DNA of 64,000 nt from Haematobia irritans (taxonomy: Eukaryota; Arthropoda; Insecta; Diptera; Muscidae). Positions 56,116 through 64,000 of the stretch are shown piece by piece; within the stretch, counting starts at the first letter, position 1, and each line of letters starts with the position of its first letter. Under the pieces are notes generated by a model that saw nothing but the letters and a program-made list of their open reading frames with translations, had not been told where the DNA came from and did no database searches. A program made the position numbers and the translations under genes. The stretch spans positions 76,664,003-76,728,002 of the forward strand of contig NC_134398.1 of NCBI RefSeq assembly GCF_050003625.1. Direction: 5' to 3'.

Positions 56116-57394
56116 CCCAATAAACACAGGATGAGCGTTTTTCAAATGCAACAACTTTTCAGTTTGAGGGTAAATATAATTTTCAACATAAATTCAATTT
56201 GACTTGAAATAGCTCATCTTCAATACATCTTCAAATTGTTTGTGAATTACTTCCAATTTGCCAAAATGTTGACGAAATCTTTGAAAAGGTGTTGAAGATA
56301 ATATGAGAAAACTTTGACAAAACACTACCCTAAAATGCAACGAAAAAACCATGTGGTTTTCAATGCTTATTTGTGCAACAAAGTTCGTGGTCAATTGCAA
56401 AAAAATTAAAAAAATGGAAAATTTTAGACAAATAACCAAATAGTTTATAAGAATAGGTAAGTGAAAATAAAAACTGAAATAAAACTCTAACGAAGTCACC
56501 AAATGTATATCTCTTTGCAGAAAACTAAAATTATGGATTCTACGTTCTTGAAAACATTAAAAAGCTGACCGTTGAAAAAATGGTGGAGTGGCTTATCGAC
56601 AAGAAAAAGTTTCCAGAAACATTACAAGTGCAACCAATTAAAATTGTTAAAAACAACAAATTGTTGAAATCAACAAATTCTGGACGAAAATGTGCATCAC
56701 ATCGTCAGTTTAATTCATATGCTATTATCAGTTTAAAATGGATATTTTGTGAATTCCTTCTGCTGGAAATCAATTCTAACACGCGGTCCAGTACGTTCCT
56801 AATTTCAAATTGCCCGCAGGTTAATAAATTTTAATGCTGTTTTATGACACCAAAAGGAAGGAAATCGAATTATCAATGCAAAAGTGTTTACTAATAATGT
56901 TTAAGATATTTAAAGTTTTGTTGTTTATTTTTTTTTTTGTTCTTATTTGTTGATATGTTTAATAAGATTATTATTTATCAATTGGTATTGTAGTGTATTA
57001 TGTAGTGTAGTGTATTATTATATATTTTATTTGGATGAAAATGAATAAATTATACAAAATTCATAGAATTTTGGCTTTGACTTTCAATTTGAAGTGGGGA
57101 TATCATTCATACAAATTTAGGTTGAAAAGTATTTGCAACGATGTTAATTTTGAATTTGACTCGCATCGAAAATTGTTTGACAATTATTGAGTAGCGATGC
57201 ATTTCAATTTGAGGATAACACTTGAGATATTATTGATAATGTGTTGAATTTCACTGTTGAGGGTAATGTCTGTTTTTTGTTGAGAACGCGATTTTCTCAA
57301 CAATTTCTCAACTTGAAAATTACCCTAATCCTATGAAAAAATGTTTGAAAAATTGTTAAAATTTAGCATTTTTCAAACGTTTGTGTTTATTGGG
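56116..57394. mobile_element. CCCAATAAACACA element, third copy
   Basis: Same site and ends as 29387-30663, with AG flanks; two bases longer because of a T run near 56930. Confidence 0.8.
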
Positions 57395-58318
57395 AGCCGA
57401 GAAAGTGAAGCAACGATTCTACTGGGTTGAATGCCAGGAGCGCCATTTGAAAGAATAGCAATGGACGTTGCAGGGCCTTTTCCAGTAAGTGATTCTGGAA
57501 ACCGATATGTCCTTGTGGTCATGGATTACTTCAGCAAGTGGCCAGAAGTTTATGCCATTCCAAACAAAGAGGCGAAGACGATTGTAGACGTAGTCGACAA
57601 GAACTGGATATGTCGCTACGGTGTGCCGTCCGAGATACACTCAGACCAAGGAAGAAATTTTGAATCGGCCATATTCAAAGAGATGTGTGACTACCTCGGT
57701 ATCAAGAAAACAAGGACTACGCCATTGCATCCGCAGTCTGATGGCATGGTAGAAAGGTTTAATCGCACTCTGGAAGAACATCTTCGAAAGGTGGTGGATA
57801 ACGGCCAACGAGACTGGGACGATCATATACCAAAGTTTTTGCTGTCGTATAGATCAGCCATACATGATTCTACGTCACGAACACCGGCCAAGGTCCTATT
57901 CGGAAGGGAATTGAAGTTGCCCGGAGATTTGATATTGGGCGCTACATCCAATGAGCTCGCCATGGAAGAAACCAGTAACGACATACCAAACACATTCGGT
58001 AAAGTTCACGAATCAGTGCGAAACAAAATAAAAATTGTCAGCAACAGGATGAAGGCGAGATATGATCGTGCAGCGAACACTGAGGGCTTTAAAGAAGGAC
58101 AACTGGTTCTGCTATTCAACCCGCAACGAAAGAAAGGATTATGTCCTAAACTACAAACGCAGTGGGAAGGCCCATATAAAGTCATCAAGAAGATCAATGA
58201 TGTTGTATACCGCATTCAAAAGGACGACAGCCCAAGGTCAAAGATGAAAGTTGTTCACCTGGAACGTATGGCTCCTTACGGAACGGGTTCTCTGCCTATT
58301 CGGGACGAACAGGCTTAA
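57395..58318 (+). pseudogene. hybrid gypsy integrase
   Basis: Copy of 30664-31587 with the same N-terminal deletion; the 295-codon frame begins at 57431. One residue near the end differs (SLPIRDE versus SVPIRDE). Confidence 0.8.
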
Positions 58319-58329
58319 GCGGGAGGCAG

Positions 58330-58800
58330 TGTTACGAATTTGATATTTCTAGATTTAAGTTTATTTAAATTAGTTTCCGTTAATTTAAATTTCAAATTGT
58401 AGATGGTAGAATGCACTAGCCAAGAATAAGCCTAAAAGTATGTGTGCCATATCACCTGTACAATAACGCCCCATAGAAAGTTCTAGATAGCCGAGACAAT
58501 GAACATAAGTCGATATATATGTGCAATGTCGCCCGTGCGACATCTACCAGGTAGTAGATTATCTAGAAGGTTGTAGGCCAATTAGCGAGAACATTCGAAA
58601 TCGTCATATCCCGCTATATATAAACCCCTAACGGAGAGAGCAGTCAAGTCAGTCGTAAGCTAAAAGTCATACAGTACACATCGTAGAGCAAATAAGTGAA
58701 ACTTATCGTTAAGCAAATAAATTGTAGATAGTCATTATTTGAAAAGAACTGTGTTTTAATTATCGGGTTATTAAACACGCCTCAATATAAAAACGTAACA
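58330..58800 (+). repeat. hybrid gypsy 3' LTR
   Basis: Copy of 31599-32069 with a few substitutions; followed by ATAT and N2. Confidence 0.85.
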
Positions 58801-61800
58801 ATATATATATAAAGAAATACGCAGTATGACAAAGATAGATATTTGAATGCAGTCAAAGTATACAAAGTGATATGCAAGCAAAGGAAAATCGAGTTCGCAA
58901 GGGAGTTGGAATTGAAAATAACAACGACTTCCGATTCCAAGCAGTGGTGGATGATTGCAAAGCAAATAAAAGGTAATAACACAAAGATCGATACAAATAT
59001 ATCGGCGGAGCAATTTAGAACATATTTTAATGGCCTGTTAAATATAAATAAACCACAGTTTGCTATTGATATTCAATATGCGGTATGCTATAGAACTGAT
59101 GCTGTGCTGGATAGAAAAATTGATGTAGTTGAGGTTCAAGAAGTATTGCGTAGGTGTAAAGAAAATAAAGCTCCTGGGATGGATAGGGTGCCGTATGAAT
59201 TTTTAAAGCATGCATCGTATGAATTTCTTGTTGAATTGGCATATCAGTATAATCATATATATGAGACAGGAGAAGTAGACACTATCATAGAAGAATTTGT
59301 AATATTCCCCATCTATAAAAAGGGAGATATAAATGTGCCGAATAATTATAGAGGAATCTCCTTCATGAATACGATGGCAAAAGTTTCTGACCGGAGTTAT
59401 AAACAATAGATTGAAAAAATTGATAGAGGATAACAGCATACTCAATGAATTTCAAGCTGGGTTTAGGTCAGGATATTCAACGGTGGACAACATTTATAAC
59501 TTAGCCTCAATTGTTCATTATAAATTTAACGAAAATATGAAAGTATATGCCTTTTTTGTTGATTTTTCCGCCACCTTTGATATGGTCCCCAGACAACTAC
59601 TAATTTATAAACTACATGAGATGGGAATATCAACCAAAATGGTAAATCGTATAAGGAATTTGTACCAGTGTACTATATCTTCAGTATGGACTGGTGATGA
59701 GGTATCACAGTACTTTAATACATTTACTGGAGTAAGGCAAGGATGTTTACTGTCGTCATTATTGTTTACATTATACTTAAACGATCTACAAAATTGGTTG
59801 GAAGAAGGTCTTATGGTTGAAGAACTAAATATTCGAGTATTATTATACGCTGATGACATCGTTGTCTTAGCTGATGATAGATGTGTATTACAAAGAATGA
59901 TAAACAGGCTGGAAGAATATTGCGAACGATGGAATATGAAAGTAAATATGGAAAAGTCCAAGATAATGGTTTTTCGGAAAGGAGGTAGATTATCAGCAAA
60001 TGAAAAATGGAAATATATGAACCAAGAAATTGAAATAGTAAACGAATATTGCTATCTTGGAACCTTACTAACACCAAAAATGGCATTTAAAAAGCACGTG
60101 GATTGTCGAAATAAAAAGGCGAAGATATGTTTAAACGCAACCTGGAGAAACTTTATTAGTAAACCTCTGGTATCACTAATATCGAAGTGGAAAATTTTTC
60201 AAAGTGTGTGTAGAACAACACAGTCGTATGCGGCCGAGGTATGGAGATACAAATGGTTTGAGGAGGTAAACATTATTCAAAGCTATTTTCTCAAAAAGGT
60301 TCTCAAACAGCCAACATACATATATGCCAAATTATACTTTATCATTCCAAACAGACATACAGGACAACCAATTTCATACACATAAACTACACATGAACTA
60401 TATTTTTAATATTTTGTTCAAATATAACAATAAAAGGTTGCCACATAAATTGTCAAAAAAAAAAATATGGAATAAACGAATTTTCTGGGCCGAAGCAATG
60501 GAATCTTTGTCACAAAGAACAAATAAAGAAAATATAATAAGAACAGGAGAAGATTGGATCGTAATAACTGAGGCACTCATAAATGATCTGAAACGACAAG
60601 GATATATAGAGAAATTGGAAAAGGCTAAAACAAGTACACGATTTTATAGATTTCTGAATCCAGATGCCGGAATTGAGTATATGAGCAATTTTTGGAACTT
60701 GGAAAAAATTCTGATGTACTTCAGTTGAATGGAAGCAAATTTGGAGTTGAAGGACACGAATGTACCATCTGCAACAAAATAGAAGTTGACGATTTGCAAC
60801 ATTTCATAGCCAAATGTCCAATGTTACGAGAATTCAGGGTGAGGTATTTGGGCGGTACATATTTTAATGAAAATGAGTTAATAACCATTCTAAATGGTAA
60901 TTTTGATAATGGATGGGAGAAGTTGTATAACTATGTGCGTAGTGCTCTTATGTATAGAACACATATAATCAGAGAGGAATTTTAATAGTGTAATATAAAT
61001 CAAATATATAGACTAGATTATTTAACAGCAAAATAGCAAACTAGGGTATTTGACAGACAACTTAAAAGTTATTGTCATTAAGATTCTAAAGATTTTGTTA
61101 TAATTTAACCCCAACTGTATATTGAGAAATTTTGAATTGTAAAACAATGTGGAAACAAAATAAAATCTATCTATCTAAAAACCTATCTACTGAATATCAG
61201 AACTTTGTTATGTTGCATAAACTGCTGCATAATCCAAAACCTTAAAACTTATACAATAACACAGTCGTATGCGGCCGAGGTATGGAGATACAAATGGTTT
61301 GAGGAGGTAAACATTATTCAAAGATATTTTCTCAAAGAGGTTCTCAAACAGCCAACATATATGCCAAATTATACTTTATCATTCCAAACAGACATACAGG
61401 ACAACCACTTTCATACACATAAACTACACATGAACTATATTTTTAATATTTTGTTCAAATATAACAATAAAAGGTTGCCACATAAATTGTCAAAAAAAAA
61501 AATATGGAATAAACGAATTTTCTGGGCCGAAGCAATGGAATCTTTGTCACAAAGAACAAATAAAGAAAATATAATAAGAACAGGAGAAGATTGGATCGTA
61601 ATAACTGAGGCACTCATAAATGATCTGAAACGACAAGGATATATAGAGAAATTGGAAAAGGCTAAAACAAGTACACGATTTTATGAATCCAGATGCCGGA
61701 ATTGAGTATATGAGCAATTTTTGGAACTTGGAAAAAATTCTGATGTACTTCAGTTGAATGGAAGCAAATTTGGAGTTGAAGGACACGAATGTACCATCTG

Positions 61801-62218
61801 CAACAAAATAGAAGTTGACGATTTGCAACATTTCATAGCCAAATGTCCAATGTTACGAGAATTCAGGGTGAGGTATTTGGGCGGTACATATTTTAATGAA
61901 AATGAGTTAATAACCATTCTAAATGGTAATTTTGATAATGGATGGGAGAAGTTGTATAACTATGTGCGTAGTGCTCTTATGTATAGAACACATATAATCA
62001 GAGAGGAATTTTAATAGTGTAATATAAATCAAATATATAGACTAGATTATTTAACAGCAAAATAGCAAACTAGGGTATTTGACAGACAACTTAAAAGTTA
62101 TTGTCATTAAGATTCTAAAGATTTTGTTATAATTTAACCCCAACTGTATATTGAGAAATTTTGAATTGTAAAACAATGTGGAAACAAAATAAAATCTATC
62201 TATCTAAAAATCTATCTA
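58801..62218 (+). mobile_element. N2 3' half, second copy
   Basis: RT frames at 58843-59409 and 59411-60385 (YADD at 59846-59857), C-terminal parts at 60421-60985 and, tandemly, 61259-62014, each with the zinc knuckle, then the TATC tail. The same frameshift as at 32660 is present. The mariner site at 60423 is empty. No N2 5' half lies to its left, since the gypsy there is the hybrid. Confidence 0.85.
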
Positions 62219-63133
62219 CACGCAAAGAAAAAAACGTTTGGAAAACGTGTACCGAAAACGTTTTTCTTTTGTTAGAGTTTTTTGAATTGCTTCGAAAATT
62301 TTAAACTTTTATCACGAAAAAAATTCGTTTGTTACAAAATTTTTATTTTTTCAATAAAAAAAGTTATTTTTGAAACAACAACACAGTCCATTTCGTTTAT
62401 ATCAAACACTGTTCTTTTCTCACTTTAGGTCTTTAATAAGACACATTTTACAGTTCAAAATTTAATATACTACAACGTAATGTTGAACATTTTTTCGGAA
62501 TCTTCCGAACATATCTGGAATATATGTAAAAAAAAAAAAAAAAAAAAACTTCGGTCGAAGCAGGGATCGAACCCACGACCCTTGGCATGCAAGTCGGACG
62601 TAGCAACCACTGCTCCACGGTGCCAAACTAAATGTTTGTTTCTGTCAAATAAACTTTGTTTATTCGGTTCGTGGGCGCCGCAAGCTATGCTATATAAATA
62701 TAACTTATATGGATATTTATCTATTGATGACCATAACAGGTACATAGCTCAGTGGTTAGTGTGTTGGCTTACAAAGTGCATGGTCCGCGGTTCGATTCTC
62801 CGTCCAGGCGAAAGGTAAAAAAATTTTAAAAATTTATAAAATCGTATAGTTTCTTCTACATTGTTGGTATTACAGGAAAAGGTGTTAAGAACTAAAAAAC
62901 CTCGTGGATGTGAGAAGGATGTGAGGGCAAATGCAATTAGCAAGAAAAAATGTTTTTTTTTTTTGAGTTTGTCTTTATGAAATTGTTTTTACATCCTGGA
63001 AAAGAATAAACGTTTATCACAAACAGTATATACTTTTCTTCCAAATACACTCCCTTACAGCGAAAAGCAAATGAGAAACGAACTTTGTTTGTCTAAAATT
63101 TCGTTTGGGAGGAAAGAATTATTTTTTTGCGTG
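62219..63133. mobile_element. tRNA-bearing TA MITE, second copy
   Basis: Copy of 36429-37342 with TA flanks (62217-62218, 63134-63135). tRNA-like modules at 62549-62624 (minus, T-run terminator) and 62739-62812 (plus); boxes unchanged. Confidence 0.85.
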
Positions 63134-63135
63134 TA

Positions 63136-63857
63136 CTGAATATCAGAACTTTGTTATGTTGCATAAACTGCTGCATAATCCAAAACATTAAAACTTATAC
63201 AATAAACTTACTACCGGAAGATCAACCAGAAGATTAACTATTATACCTATTCGACATCGTCTATTGATATCTGAATGGTATCTCTTCTATATCGCAATAC
63301 GTCTATGGAGCTCCCTTCGACCAAACATCCAACGCAATATCATTTAAAAGAGCTTTGTACAATCAATTTTTTTTTGTGGTTAACTAATACCTTGTTTAAA
63401 TCTAACTGTTGTCATTATGTAACTTTTAATTTTTTACGTAACTGTTAATTTTATGTAGCTTTAGTTATCATTTAATAAACGAGGGATTTTCAATATTTAA
63501 CTTTGTAAATCACATGCTATAATTATAAGATTTAATTATAGCATGTGATTTACAAAGTTAATTGAAAGACATCTCTCACAGCCTACACTGGTCTAAGGGT
63601 CGTTTATACTGAATGAAGACACCAATTTATTAATAGAAAATCCTAAAAAACAACAAATTTAACAAATTTGGATTATTTTTCGTGATCCCGAAAAATCCAG
63701 GGATTCAAAGTAAAAAATCTCGGTGTTCGGGATTAATCCCGTCCCGAAATCCCGGATCGGACGGGATTTTCAAATTTTTAGCACATTATTTATAAGTAAA
63801 AGCATATTATGTTCATAAACTAGCATATCATGTTTGCGATATATATGTTAATATGTA
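63136..63857 (+). pseudogene. J RT C-terminus, hairpin and MITE fragment, second copy
   Basis: Copy of 37345-38065: RT end to about 63400, perfect inverted repeat at 63499-63524 / 63534-63559, ATCCCG-word cluster, then the MITE fragment. No other gene. Confidence 0.7.
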
Positions 63858-64000
63858 TGGGATTTCTAGGGTTTTACTCACTGAACTCCTCCGTTTAGCT
63901 CAATAATAACAAGAAATGTTTATGTTCAATGTTCATAGAAATAACTATAGTTTTATTTTGTATGTAATTATAATAAAATCCGAGAGTGTTGCCGTAGCAC
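63858..64000 (-). repeat. start of second copy of G3 LTR
   Basis: TGGGATTTCTAGGG... identical to 38066-38208; continues past the window edge. Confidence 0.85.

Larger units (their letters stand above)
51527..58800 (+). mobile_element. hybrid Ty3/gypsy element (Y/X), inserted in G4
   Basis: The 5' half (LTR, gag, protease, RT start) is a diverged relative of element X. After about 55312 it is essentially identical to X, including the shared TGA, the same CCCAATAAACACA element and the same 3' LTR. Left flank is GTAT (51523-51526) and right flank ATAT (N2 sequence), so the two ends belong to different insertions. Confidence 0.85.
55312..64000. repeat. direct segmental duplication, second copy
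   Basis: Repeats 28581-38208 in the same orientation and runs off the window. It lacks the mariner at 33690, has a small insertion near 60318, and has a 7-bp loss near 61684 in the N2 tail. Confidence 0.9.

Overview
The window looks like AT-rich, gene-poor, repeat-dense insect DNA. It holds jockey-type non-LTR elements, Ty3/gypsy LTR elements, mariner, piggyBac-like and foldback elements. This mix suggests a fly (Diptera), which is inference. I found no host protein gene. Almost every kilobase belongs to a transposable element, and almost every element is dead. The content is best read as a stack of nested insertions plus four direct DNA-level duplications.

Layout. (1) 1-975: unassigned DNA. 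(2) 976-17983: an approximately 8.15-kb tandem duplication (units 1614-9760 and 9761-17983). Each unit carries an inverted-repeat MITE with a tRNA-like module, a foldback element with a 9-bp target duplication, a jockey-type reverse transcriptase pseudogene (minus strand) split by a second foldback, an ORF1/gag-like fragment joined to a gypsy pol 3' end, and the RT end of another jockey-type element. (3) 17703-37344: a non-LTR element ('N2': ORF1, endonuclease, RT, C-terminal zinc knuckle) inserted in that jockey-type element with a CTGAATAT target duplication. N2 is split at 20077-32069 by a gypsy element (target duplication ATAT). That gypsy was itself invaded by a CCCAATAAACACA-ended element and partly tandem-duplicated (units 20093-25148 and 25149-30204). 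N2 also carries a mariner relic and a TA-flanked MITE with two divergent tRNA-like modules. (4) 38066-41689: a minus-strand gypsy with one full and one truncated LTR. (5) 41817-43641: a piggyBac-like TTAA element containing a broken mariner. (6) 43663-47830: a mag-like gypsy. (7) 47830-51526: another gypsy, cut off inside its integrase by (8) a gypsy at 51527-58800. The 5' half of (8) is divergent, but its 3' half and all downstream DNA to 64000 repeat 28581-38208.

The main structural inference is that 51527-58800 is a hybrid made by unequal recombination between two gypsy copies. This would have created a direct duplication with a unit of about 26.7 kb, whose second copy runs off the right edge. 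Duplicated segments give natural filled/empty site pairs. These fix the target duplications of a mariner (TA) and of the tRNA-bearing MITE (TA). They also show that the gypsy copies sharing the same nonsense codons spread by DNA duplication, not by retrotransposition.

The least familiar system here is a family of approximately 0.9-1.0-kb TA-type MITEs (ends CACG...CGTG). They carry tRNA-derived Pol III promoter-like modules: one module in the 976/2650 type, and two divergent modules in the 36429 type, one of them followed by a long T run. All calls come from reading the sequence; no database search was possible. Near-identical duplications could also be assembly artefacts, although they differ by indels and substitutions.
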